Assembly: GCA_013397455.1 (NCBI GenBank)
Contig: VYZB01000194.1
Coordinates: 1,321,930 to 1,385,929, forward strand
Direction of reading: 5' to 3'
Source of the DNA: Crotophaga sulcirostris
Lineage: Eukaryota > Chordata > Aves > Cuculiformes > Crotophagidae
Length of the DNA stretch: 64,000 bases
The notes below the pieces were generated by a model. That model worked only from the letters and a program-made list of their open reading frames with translations, was not told where the DNA came from and searched no databases. The translations under genes were made by a program, and so were the position numbers. Within the stretch, counting starts at the first letter, position 1. Every line of letters begins with the position of its first letter. This document shows, piece by piece, positions 11,479 through 23,000 of this stretch.

Positions 11479-12686
11479 TGTGATGATTTTGACTGGGATA
11501 GAGTTAATTTTCTTCATAGTAGCTAGAGTGGGGTTACATTTTCAATTTTTCAATTTATGCTTAAAATAGTGTTGATAATATAGGGAGGTTTTCATTATTT
11601 CTGAGCAGTGCTTACACAGAGCCAAGGCCTTTTCTACTTCTCATTCCACCCCACCAACAAGTAGATTGGGGTTGTGTACAAGAAACTGGAAAGAGAACAC
11701 AGCTGGGACAGTTTACCCCAATTGACCAAAAGGATGTTGCATACCTTATGATGTTGTGCTCAGCAACGGAAAGCTACTGAGTATCCTGACCGGCATCAGG
11801 AATAGTGTGGCCAGCAGGACCAGAGAAATTACCATCCCCTTATACTCGGCACTGGTCAGGCCTCACCTTGAGTCCTGTGTGCAGTCCTGGGCCCCTCAGT
11901 TTGAGAAGGATGTCAAGATACTGGAGTGTGTCCAGAGGAGAGCAACGAAGGTGGTGAAGGGGCTGGAGCACAAGCCCTGTGAGGAGCGACTGAGGGAGCT
12001 GGGGCTGTTTAGTCTGGAGAAGAGGAGGCTCAGGGGAGACCTTATTGCTCTCTACAACTACCTAAAAGGAGGTTGTAGTCAGGCAGGGGTTGGGCTCTTT
12101 TCTCAGGTGACCAGTGACAGAACAAGAGGACAGGGTCTCAAGCTTTGTCGGGGGAGGTTTAGGCTTGATATTGGGAAAAAATTGTTCCCTGAAAGAGTGA
12201 TTGGCCATTGGAATGCGCTGCCCAGGGAGGTGGTGGAGCCGCCGTCCCTGGAGGTGTTTAAGAGGAGACTGGATGAGGCACCCAGTGCCATGGTTTAGAT
12301 GATGGGTTGTTGTTAGTGTTGGGTTATAGGCTGGACTCGATGATCTCAAAGGTCCTTTACAGCCTTGTCATACTGTGATACTGTGAAGAAGAAGGGAAAG
12401 GGGGATGTTTGGAATGATGGTATCTTCCCAATTTACTGTAAAGTGTGACAGAGCCCTGCTTTCCTGGAGATGGCTGAACACCTACCTGCCAAGGGGAAGT
12501 GGTGAATGAATTCCTTATTTCACTTCACTTGTACACATGACTTTTGCTTTAACTATTAAACCATCTTTGGTTCAAACCAGGAGTTTTGCCATTTTTATCC
12601 TTCTGATTCTCTTCCCCATCCCACCAGTGGAGAGTTAGTGAGCAGCAGTGTAGGTCTTAGGTGCCAGCCAGGGTTAAACCACAACA
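11479..12686 (+). mobile_element. Solo ERVL-like LTR with nested CR1
   Basis: The element starts TGTGATGATTTTGACTGGGA and ends GGTTAAACCACAACA, so it has TG and CA termini. The flanking five bases are GATGT at 11474-11478 and GATGT at 12687-12691, a perfect target duplication. Blocks such as GAGTTAATTTTCTTCATAGTAGC, GAGCAGTGCTTACACAGAG and an ATTAAA signal at 12555-12560 match the LTR at 7786 in order. The duplication means this is an independent solo LTR, not the 3' LTR of the provirus to its left. About 610 bp of CR1 interrupts it. Confidence 0.85.
11778..12386 (+). mobile_element. CR1 LINE 3' end nested in the LTR
   Basis: This is a 5'-truncated CR1 with an open frame from the upstream junction to 12298 (180 codons from 11756). 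It encodes the ORF2 C-terminus: [53 protein letters not shown] and [19 protein letters not shown]. The untranslated tail ends in ATACTGTGATACTGTGA. LTR sequence resumes at once with AAGAAGAAGGG. The intact frame and low decay suggest a younger copy than the others. It lacks endonuclease and the RT core and cannot move by itself. Confidence 0.9.
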
Positions 12687-12691
12687 GATGT

Positions 12692-14904
12692 ACCTACAGG
12701 GAAACACAGAGCACTTGGAGAAGCAGACACATGAATCTCGTCAAGGTGGTTATACTGCTTTCATCACCTGAGGTAGCAGAATCATTTATTCACAGCACTT
12801 CTTCACAAAGTAGATACAGATGTGAATAATCTAATAATGTGGTGTTCAGTTATGTCTGTTTCTTCCTTTATTCTCAGTAAAGTTAGTTGTTATAAATGTG
12901 TTGGCATATGTTGACACTGATTATAGAAACTAAGCTATGACAGATCCAAGAATGAGAGCTGGGAAGCAATCTGTGCATATAAACAATGTATCAGGTGAAA
13001 TAATGCAGTTTAGAATAAAAATTGGACATTCAAGAACAGATTAAAGAATGTATGTGTAAAAGTAAATATTTTTTTCTGTTACCTTTCCTAGACCTAAGTT
13101 TTGATCTTTTCTAGATGCAGATGCTTCTAGGTACTCTGTGAAAAAATTCTATTTCGCATCTAGTAGGCAACGAATGATATTTATTTCAAAGTGTGCTATT
13201 TTAATATTCCAGTATTCACTTATGTCTGAAGCTCAAAGAGCCCAGGAAACATCCAATAGCCATTCTTTATTGGGTAAAGAGAAACCTGTGATTCCTTATG
13301 TTGTGCTCACCTGGGATGCTGAACAGAGGGGTACCTGTCCACTCTTGCAGAATTTTTGTCTTCTTTTGAACACAAAGCTATTCCATATATATTTGTGAAA
13401 TACAGGAGGAAAAGATAAAATATGCCAATGTATACCAAAAATCAATAACAAAATAATCTCTTTTCTTGGTGTCAGTCACCTAGTCAAGCACCTAATTTTG
13501 TATTCAGAAAATCTACAAAAAGTATTGTGCCCATTCAATATTTCTACTCATTGTCTATCATAGTTAGAGGGTTGGCAACAGGCCAAAGTAAAAGTTTTAT
13601 TACCACCGATTGTTTATTCAATATTTTGGTATTCGTTTTTTTTTTTTTTGATGCACATTCTAAATTTAGAATTGACTCTTGCTTACAGATGTAAATATTA
13701 GTCAGAATCTGTCATTATTGTGTGACTGAAACAGCAATGCTTGGCATGTTATAGCTTTGACAAGGATGAAATTGTGACATATGTTTTATTTCTCTTGAAG
13801 CAATGTTTTCGGATTTCTTTGATAAGCATATATTTAGGGATTTCTTTTTCATGTACGTGTAAGGGTATTTCTTTGCAGTCATAACAGTTTTGGTGCATAA
13901 GAGTGGTGGATTTGCAAGGGAACTGCTTCCTGGAAAAGCAATTCACATATCACTGAAGTTGAGAGCTGAGCAGCTAGCTCAGCATGTTGGCTAGGGGTCA
14001 GTGAGACTTGTAATTAAATTTAGTGGGTTTGCTTGGAGAGGGTGAATACCTTTGATAACTGATGGAACAAAGAAGAGGCTTGGGACCCAGCTCAAAGTTG
14101 TAACTAGAATTGCATTCACAAATTGTCACCACTGTAATGCCACATTTGCATGATGTATTTTTTCTTATTATAATAAAATAGGTCATTTATGTCACAGTCA
14201 TAAACTTTGAAAGAACTAAAGTAAGCCTTCCTCAATTTAATTTGTCTCTAGGATTCTAACTCATTAGCTTTGCAACTACTTCTTTTGAAATTATGACCTA
14301 GAGATATAATAATAATATCATTCTCATCTTTTTGAAACAAGAGGGTGAAGCAGTACTTTCTGTGAAATGATATAATTCAATGACTATGCTTTTCCTTTGG
14401 GACTTCTCCTTTTGCTTAAGCATTCTGTTACTACAAACTACTATGTCCCTGACAGGGACTAAGTATGCAATTTAGACACATGCAAGCAATAACTATAAAA
14501 AACACTTACTAGCCATGAAATAACACAATTTGAGAGTATAATGAATTAATGCATCCAGACATTACTGGATAAAATGGTTTCAAAAGTTTTATAGAACAAA
14601 ATAAGTGAATAGTATGCCATGAAATACTGAATGATCTCTGTAGGCATGCATAAACATTTTATTCCTGGTCACAACCAAGCCTGATTCACAGTAAAAGACT
14701 TCATCAGAATTTCCAAGGAATGGTTATTTTACTTATTCTCTAATAAAAAAAAAGGTAATGTGAAAAAGTAGTAATAAATAATTCAAACTGCTGAAAAAGA
14801 GCTTCAGTTCATATTACAATCTTATTATTTGGGCTTATATTTTCCTATATCAAGACAGTTTATAAAAATACACATTATAGGGGAGAAAGATGCACACAGT
14901 TTTC
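12692..14904. other. AT-rich DNA without recognised gene
   Basis: No supported gene or transposon. There is a 14-base T run at 13636-13649. Short open frames on both strands resemble no known protein. Confidence 0.55.
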
Positions 14905-15199
14905 AAGGTGTCTTATCAAGGTGTCCTGTGACAGGTGATAGAATGAGGGGAAATGGCTGCAAGTTGCACCAGGGGAGGTTCAGACTGGACAGTAGGAAAG
15001 ATTTCTTTACTGAAAGGGTAGTTAGGTACTGGAACAGGCTGTCCAAGGAGGTGGTTGAGCCACCATCCCTGGAGGTGTTTAAAAGATGGGTAGGTGAGTT
15101 CCTCAAGGATATGGTTTAGTAAGTGGACAGGTACAGTTGGACTTGATCATCTCAAAAGTCTTTTCGAACCAGATGACTCTATGATTCTATGATTCTATA
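14905..15199 (+). mobile_element. CR1 LINE 3' end
   Basis: Encodes the last part of CR1 ORF2 ([20 protein letters not shown], then [14 protein letters not shown]) and the untranslated tail ending CTATGATTCTATGATTCTATA. The frame is open to the TAG at 15117-15119. The 3' end abuts another CR1 piece at 15200. Confidence 0.88.
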
Positions 15200-17263
15200 A
15201 GATCTTGAGATAAGTAGGGGATGTGGCCCTCTACTGTTGCCCAGCAGCCAGCTGTAGTGCATGGAGCTCCACCTGGGGGTGGATTAATAGCTGACCGAGA
15301 GCCTATGGGTCAGTATTAAAGGGAGCGCAGGGACAGGACATTATATTAGGAGTCTGCTACAGGCCATCATATCAGGAGGGCGTGCAGTAAACTTACTACC
15401 CTAGATTTCAGGAGAGTAGACTGTGGCCTCTTCAGTGACCTGCTCAGTAGGCTACCATGGGATTCCAAGAAAGTTGGTTATTATTCAAGGGTCACCCTTC
15501 CAAACTCAAAAGCGATGCATCCTGACAAAGAAAAAGTCGTGCAAAACCACCAGGGGGTCTGCACAGATGAAAAAGGAATGCCTGGTCAAACTTAAATACA
15601 AAAGGGAAACCTATAGAGCGTGGAAGCATGGGAGGAACACAGAGAAATTGAGCAGCCAGGGACAATGTTAGGAAAGCTGAAATTCTGATAGAATTAAATC
15701 TGTCGAAGTATGTAAAGGACAACAAAAAAAAGCTGGTATAGGTGTGCTGGTGATAAATCGAAGACAAGGGACAATGTGGGCCTTTTCTGGAAGGAAACAG
15801 GAGACCCGGTTACCCAGGATATGGAGAAGGCTGAGATACTTGACAAATTTTTTGCCTCAGTCTTCACCAGTAAGGGCTCAAGCCACACTGCCCAAGTCAC
15901 AAAATGCAAAGGCAGGTAATGGAAGACCAAAGAATGCTCACTGTAGGAGAGGATCATATGCAAGACCATCTAGGGAACCTGAAGGTGCACAAGCCCATGG
16001 GACCTGATGAGGTTCATCCACAGGTCCTGAGGGAGCTGTCAGATGAAGTTGCTGAGCCACTGTCCATCATATTTGAGGAGTTGTGGCAGTCTGGTGAAGT
16101 TCCCACTGACTGGGAGAGGGGAAACATAACTCCAATTTTTTAAAAAAGGGGAAAAAAAAGACCCAAGGAACTCCAGGTCAGTCAGTTTCACCTCTGTGCC
16201 ACGTGAAATCATGGAGCAGATCCTCCTGGAAACTCTGCTGAGGAACATGGAAAATAAGGAGGTGATTGGTGACAACTAATATGGCTTCATGGCTTCACTA
16301 AGGGTAAATCATGCCTGACAAATTTGGTGGCCTTCTATGATGTGGATACAGCATTGGTGGACAATGGAAGAGCAACTGATATCATCTACCTGGACTTGTG
16401 AGAAGCATTCAACACTGTCCCACACAACATTCTTGTCTCTAAATTGGAGAGACACAGATTTGACGGATGGACCAATCACAGTATCACAGTATCACAAGGT
16501 TGGAAAGGACCTCTGAGATCATCAAGTCCAACCTATAAGCCAACATTAACACCAACCCGTCATCTAAACTATGGCACTCAGTGCCTCATCCAGTCTTCAA
16601 TCGGCTGGATGGTTGCACTCAAAGAGTTGTTGTCAATGTCTCAATGTCCAAATGATGACCAGTGATGAGTAGGATCCCTCAAGGATCAGTATTTGGATTG
16701 GTGCTGTTTAACATCTTTGTCACAGACATGGACAGTGGACTGTCAGTAAGTTTGCTGATGACACCAAGCTGTGTGGTACAGTTGACACTCTGGAAGGAAG
16801 GGATGCCATCCAGAAGGACAGACTTGAGACTTGCACCTATGAAAAGCTCATGAAGTTCAACAGGTTGAAGTTCAAGGTTCTGCACTTCGGTCAGGGCAAT
16901 CCCAAGTACGAATACAGGCTGGGCAGAGAATTGATTGAAAGTAGCCTTGAAGAGAGAGACTTGAGGGTGCTGGTGGATGAGATGTTCAACATAAGCTGGC
17001 AATGTGCATTTGCAGCCCAGAAAACCAATCATATCCTGACCTGCACCCAAAGAAGTATGACCAAAAGGTTGAGGGAGCTGATTCGACTTCTCTCCTCTGC
17101 TCTCTTGAGACCTCATCTGCGGTATTGCGTTCAGTTCTGGAGTCCTCAGGAGAGGAAGGACATTGTGAGTCTGGAGGAGGGCCATGAAAATGATTTTAGC
17201 TGAAAGAGAGGACTTTAGATGAGATATTAGGAAGAAATTTTTTACTGTGAAGGCAGTAAGAAG
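15200..17263 (+). mobile_element. Long decayed CR1 LINE (endonuclease end to RT)
   Basis: Begins in the C-terminal endonuclease coding region (a GVCYRP-type segment near 15351-15370), runs through the linker and enters RT. At 15904-16143 a frame reads KPMGPDEVHPQVLRELSDEV and then SIIFEELWQSGEVPTDWERG, a typical CR1 RT N-terminus. At 16662-16730 it reads RIPQGSVFGLVLFNIFVTDM. The catalytic FADD is still encoded near 16753-16764, but one frame away. A block at 15375-15385 joins distant CR1 segments, so an internal deletion is likely. Near 17185-17205 another deletion jumps to the RLDIRKKFF-type tail. The extreme 3' tail is missing. Confidence 0.85.
16475..16598 (-). mobile_element. CR1 3' tail nested in CR1, opposite strand
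   Basis: Starts with ATCACAGTATCACAGTATCAC, the reverse complement of the TACTGTGA-type CR1 end, followed by AAGGTTGGAAAGGACC and CCGTCATCTAAACTATGGCA. This matches the reverse complement of the tail of the CR1 at 11778-12386. Host CR1 coding sequence breaks at GATGGACC and resumes at TCGGCTGGATGG. Confidence 0.85.
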
Positions 17264-17856
17264 TACCAAAATTGATGAGTTTTGGATACCTATGTTTGCC
17301 CTCATGTTTTGAATCTCTGTTTATTTTTCATTGGAACAAATACTGAGGGGGAGACGGGGAGTGTTCCCAAATGCAAATATATTGACTGGAGTATTATATA
17401 CAGTGGAGAACACTTAAAGTGAATTTCCTTTATCTTTTCTGAAAAGAGCTAGAAATGTCAGTAGTATTTGCTTTTTGATATATTGTCCTTTAAGGCTGGT
17501 TTCCAAACTTAAGCACAGGGCATGGCAAATAACTTTCTACTTCTAAAAAACAAACTAAAAATGAAATTTTCATACGGTGTGTAACTTTTCTAGAGAAGAT
17601 TCATATTGCTTGACAGTGCTTGAAACCTTAGTAAGGACTAATTTGCAAATAGTTCTCTGTCTAAAAATATGCAGGAAAAAGTTAAATAACCCCAAGTGAA
17701 TACATTTAGTAACAGTAAGGAAAGATTATCTAAATGGAAAATGAAACACAAAGCATTTTTGAAAAAAAGAGGTATATGAGATCTAGGGATTCAGAATTAC
17801 TGAAAGTGTACATAATATTTAAGAATATCAATTTACATTACACATTACATTACATT
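17264..17856. other. AT-rich DNA without recognised gene
   Basis: Nothing recognisable apart from a short TACATTACA tandem just before 17857. Confidence 0.55.
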
Positions 17857-17937
17857 GGTGTTAGTGTTGGGTTATAGGTTGGACTCAATGATCTCAGAGG
17901 TCCTTTCCAACCTTGTAATACTGTGATACTGTGATAT
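17857..17937 (+). mobile_element. Very short CR1 3' tail
   Basis: GTTGGGTTATAGGTTGGACTCAATGATCTC and the ending TAATACTGTGATACTGTGA match the tail of the CR1 at 11778. It is an insertion of only about 80 bp, a typical extreme 5' truncation. Confidence 0.88.
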
Positions 17938-19250
17938 TAGATTAAACATACATGTTTATTCTGCCTTGAGCAATGTGGTATACTTGTCTTTAAAATAAAA
18001 AGACACTGGAAGGGCCAGGGTGACAGGGCTAACCAGGCAGAAGATCCTTCCTCTTCAGTTTTTCTCATGCTTCCCGAAAAGAATCACTGTTCTTAAGACC
18101 CCTGTGTCAGCAGCTGAAGATAGTATATACGTCTTCTAGATAAATGAAGAATATCAAGCCACATAGCAGACAAAATAAAGAAATTTGAAATGTTTTATAA
18201 TACAGGAAGAGAGACTCTTTTAACTTGTACAAGAACTTCATGGCTTTCAGGAGATGTTACATTTAAAAAAAAACCCCTCTAACACAAATGACCCAAACAA
18301 ACACAAACAAACCCCAAGCAACTGAAGGTTTTGTAATAGTTTTGAAACTTGTGAGTCAAAAATGGAGTGGTACAACGCTTGTGAATTTGTAATGTGGCAT
18401 CATAGTTGAATCTCAGAGCTGAAAAAGGAAAATATTGAATATCATGGGATAAGAGAAGACAAGGGCAATGTATGTGGCTCTGGAACAGAAATAGGACATA
18501 TTGAAAATTATAGAAGAAAAGCAAGACAATAATAAGGCAAACTGATTTATTCAACCACAGACCCACACAAATCTGCCAAGGAAATTAGACAAGTAAATAT
18601 TGAAGCTCCACAAAAAAATCTGCTGAATTAAATGTTTTGATGTATAAAACACCTCACTGTCATACAAGAAAACACAAACCAAAACCAAGTCTGATATTTG
18701 TACATATCTTCTTTTTTGCATATATCAGTACTAAAGAATATTTGTCAAAAGACTGGATGAATTCGAATGCCTGAATTAATTCTAAGATGGTCACTTTAAA
18801 AGTTCTCCGTAGTGAATACAAAGGAATAGTAATTTTAAGCAATAGTTCATGTGATTTTAGACTTCTGCCTTGTGGCAAGCTGACTATCACGCTATAAGCT
18901 TTCTTCAGTTTACAGGGGAGGATTATAGGTAGCCGGTAGGAACTTGCTCAGATGTAGACATCTGTACTGTAAATGAGGCTTACAGGTAGAGAGACAGACA
19001 GACAGATGAAAGAATCAGATAGACAAATGAAGGCAACAGTTAGTGTCTGAAACATCACATTGAACGTAATACCTCTCTCACTACCCATAAATGGAATTCT
19101 GGGGTAAAGATGAATGAGATGTCGAAAAACACAATGTGGTATTTATGAAGAAAAATCTAACCCTTTTGAATATATCCAGGCAGAAAACATAAAATTCTGC
19201 TGGGCAATAACAAATTCCAATTCTGCCAGTTACATTTAATTCTAAAGGAA

Positions 19251-19292
19251 ATTATTATTGTTGTTGTTAACAATAACAACAAAAACAACAAC
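19251..19292. repeat. (TTG)n/(CAA)n near-palindrome
   Basis: ATTATTATTGTTGTTGTT meets AACAATAACAACAAAAACAA at a central GTTAAC, so the two halves are nearly reverse complements. It could form a hairpin or cruciform. It is probably a simple-repeat expansion with inversion. Confidence 0.6.
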
Positions 19293-20040
19293 TGGAATAT
19301 ATGTTCTGAGGTTGAAGGTTGAAAACAAGTCACATGTAAGAAATAGCTCTTACTGAGGAAATTTTTTGCTAAGAGCCATACAAACAGAAAGAAAATATAT
19401 AGACTCAAAAAAAAACCAACATAAAACTAAATTAAATTGTAGCAATAACAAAGGAAAATCAGAAGTGGTATTGACAGATGATAACAAATGTGATTTGATA
19501 GCTACAAGTACTAAATTCCATGACTGTGGAACACTGCTAAAACCATTAATGCATTAATGCAGTTAATATTACTTTATAGAGGGCATAGAAAGGTATGCGT
19601 AAAAAAGCTTAAGAAAACCTTCTGCTTTGAGCTAGAAGCTATTGGCATCAGCTAGTGCCAATAACGACACAGATCCCTTCCCTCATAAATATTTTTACAA
19701 CTATTTCTTTAACTTATGTTTTGTCTCGAGGAAACAGACCTTTGATTCTAAGTTCTGCCTCAGAATTTTTCTTTATAAACACTTAAGACACAATCTAGCA
19801 CCTGTATCACAAAATAAGCCACCATTTCATATACCAAATGATTTTTTTTAAGAAAGTTTACCTGAATGAGCATCCTATAAAGATGCGTTGTCCCACCTCT
19901 GCAGCTTTCTCCATTTGTGCTGAAGAACCTGGAACAGCATGGCTAAAATATTTGTGATTAAAAAAGGCAGTCTTGTGTAAATGGGGAGGATTAGGAGTCT
20001 TTTCGATCTCAAGCTGCTGTGCTTGAGAATCCATTTGCTC

Positions 20041-20055
20041 TTTTTTTTTTTTTTT
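20041..20055 (+). repeat. Poly-T run (15)
   Basis: Uninterrupted T15. There is no CR1 or SINE-like body on either side, so it does not mark a recognisable retroposon tail. Confidence 0.8.
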
Positions 20056-23000
20056 GCCACTCAGTACATACACTTAACTCAAGTTAATCGGTCCTTTAAA
20101 TGAACTTCTTTCTGTCAAATTAAGAAAAAATAAACAAAATTATAGGATCCAAAGTTCTTTATGATCCTTGACAAGGAGGTTTGGTACCATATATATATAA
20201 CAGGTCTGCTTGTTTGTTGTAAATGTCTTTCTTTGTATATTATTACCTTTTTTCTAACATATTTTTCTATATTCTCAAGTCCACTGGTCATGTGAGGTCA
20301 TGTCCAATGCTTCTATTAATGATGTAGTTCTTTACCCAGTGGAATCACTGGGTGCACATGATTATTCTTTATCTGTATCTTCAATCATTTTTCTCTTGAG
20401 AACTTCTGTGATACTCAAATTCTATGTAATAAATCTTGGAAGTAGAGATCATTGTGTGTCTTTAGTTACTAACTTTATGAAACTTCTTTTTTTTCTTGAT
20501 TATAATTGTGCAAGTTCACACATTCAGTCTACTATTATTGCCATTAGAATTTCTCATTCTCTTTTTTTTTTCCCTAACAAAATTATACTTCTGAATAGAT
20601 TTCGCCTGCAGGGCATGACATTTTACTGTACACTTCCTTTTTAGTTCTAATTCCTTTTTTTTCCTCTTCATTGCCGTAGTCAGTTTTATTTTCCTATTTT
20701 AAAATGATAGATATTCTCAAATGAAGCAAGTATGTTATAGTAATTGTAAATGTCATTACTATACATGAACAAATTGGGACCCTAATGAAGCCATTTCTCT
20801 TCATTTTTTTTCAGCCCTGCTTCAAGTAAGGAGGAGAAGAAAGGTCAAACTAAATGTTTGGACACAGTACTTTTTAGCAGAAACAAGGTGAAAGAGTGTA
20901 GGACGATGTTACTATTTTTGATACTGACGTAACAGACAGGTAAGAGAATTAAAAGTAGCTGCTCTTCACAACACATTCTACCAATAGCTTTTCTGATTAG
21001 AGGACTTATGGTTTTTGTGGACTCACTGCATAGTTCTTTCCCCACAGTCAGGTTGATGTCCTCACCCAGACTCCGTCTTCACCCAGGCCATCCTATATAG
21101 ACAGTGTTTAATAACTCAGATGATTTTGAGACAGCACCTTTGAATGGCTTGGGAGAATAATCAGAACTAAACTGAAAACTTCGGGGTGAAAGGAAGTTTA
21201 TATCAGTCCAAACTCTCATGATTTAGTCTCTACCTTGAAGCAAGAGAAATTTTCAATTTTTCTGAATAAAACACTATTTCTAGTTAGAATATTTTAACAA
21301 ATGACAAACCAGGAAAACAAAGCAAAAAAGAAAGGGGAATGACAGGCCAGATTTAAGCATTAAATTTAGCAGATTTAAGCACTTTCCCAATATATTGGTT
21401 CCTGATCCTAATTCTTTCTTCTATCCTCTGTACTGGAAGGAAAGGTACGGAAAAACTGTTATAACTGTGTAGTTTATCTTTCTCAGATCTGCCAATAGAT
21501 GGGGCTGCATATTCTATGTTTTTAATGGAATTTTCATCTTTACTTTTATGTGGTTTCCCAAGAAGGATAAAAATTCTGATTATTTATCCTAGTTCTATCA
21601 GATATATTTCCTTCTGACTAGTGAGTATTAGTTCAAGAAATTAATTCATCAAGCTTTTTTTTTATAATAAAACATTCTAATAATATATTAAAGTCTATTT
21701 TTACACTTAATCTCTTTTACCAGATTTGCATCTTAGAGTCAAACTAATTGTTGAAATCACCCACAATAATCTCCTTTTACTTGCTGTTGTCATGTTTCTA
21801 CTATGAACTTTATGCTTCCCATATTCTTTTTTTTTTCCTCACTTTGTAAATATATCCCATCACACATCTGATACAGAAAGAATAATTTTCCTGTCTCCTA
21901 CTTCAGTATTTATAAATGTATTCTCATGTACAAGGCATCCCAGGCTTTCATTGCTTTCTCCAGTCAGCAGAGAATTCCACACTATATTTCTGTTACTGAA
22001 GTTATGAAGTTTATGGCCCCTTGTCTTGTCTCAAACATAAATATGTAATCTTTCACAGCATGCCATTTCTAAAGAAATAAATAACTGTAAACTGTAAGCC
22101 AAAATTTTCCATCTTACATTTACGTTACAAATAGGAATGCATATTTGTTTGAAAAAACTTTTTTTTAAAATCTGAGAGTCACTCGGAGTAACCTACCTTC
22201 AGTTTCAAATCACCTGTGGAAGATGACTGCAAATGATGTTCCTCTTTTAAAACGAAGGAATTATATCATTAAAGGTTAGTGGTTTTACGCAAGGTAATTT
22301 TTTACACTCCTCACAGGAATTCCTCAATCTGTAATTTTCGGTCTTGAAAGTCTTTATCCTAGAGGATTCTCTGAGTTAATATAAAGAAAAAAATTATGCA
22401 ATTTCCATAGCTGAAGATGCAGAAGTTGCAAAATTCTGGATCAGCCATTTTATATAACTAATACTAAATTCTGGTTGAGACTACTTGAACTTATTTTAAC
22501 CCTATTCTAGGTTTTCTGATATTTGATAAAAGGCTTGAGTCTCTAGATTTCATTTTTCTACCCAGTTTTTAGTTTTCATGGAAACTATTGAACAATATCT
22601 TTGATTTCACAGCTTCTTAAAACAGGGCTGAAATTGAATACTGGATGTGGAAATAATTTGTAGGAATCAGAGACATGGAGTCAGACATCTGTAGACACAA
22701 AAAGTGCGTATATGTCGCTGCTTCTTACAAAAACTATTTAATATGAAGTACAAGTAAGACTACTCAACCGAATATAAAAATCCTAAATTTATATTAAACA
22801 GACATTACATCATCAAATAGCAAAAGAATACAGGTCAAGTTTTTTTAACTGTTAGTTGCTGAAAAAATGCAAATATATTCAATAGAAGAAATAGTTTTGA
22901 AAATCAAATTGTTTCTGTACTGGTTTTTTCGTAAAATTAGTTACTACAAATAATTCAGCTCTATCTGTTTCACTACGAAACACAGAATACCATTAAAATA

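Noticed and set aside
7786..12686. A single intact provirus bounded by two LTRs
   Set aside because: The right LTR has its own GATGT duplication, pol stops at about 10790, and about 690 bp of unrelated sequence lies between.
20300..20644. 114-codon plus-strand open frame
   Set aside because: Rich in F, L, S and I as expected from T-rich DNA; no family resemblance, promoter or splice context.
20796..20840. Acceptor-like CTTCATTTTTTTTCAG followed after 11 bases by GTAAGG
   Set aside because: An 11-base exon is improbable without transcript support; T-rich DNA gives such pairs by chance.
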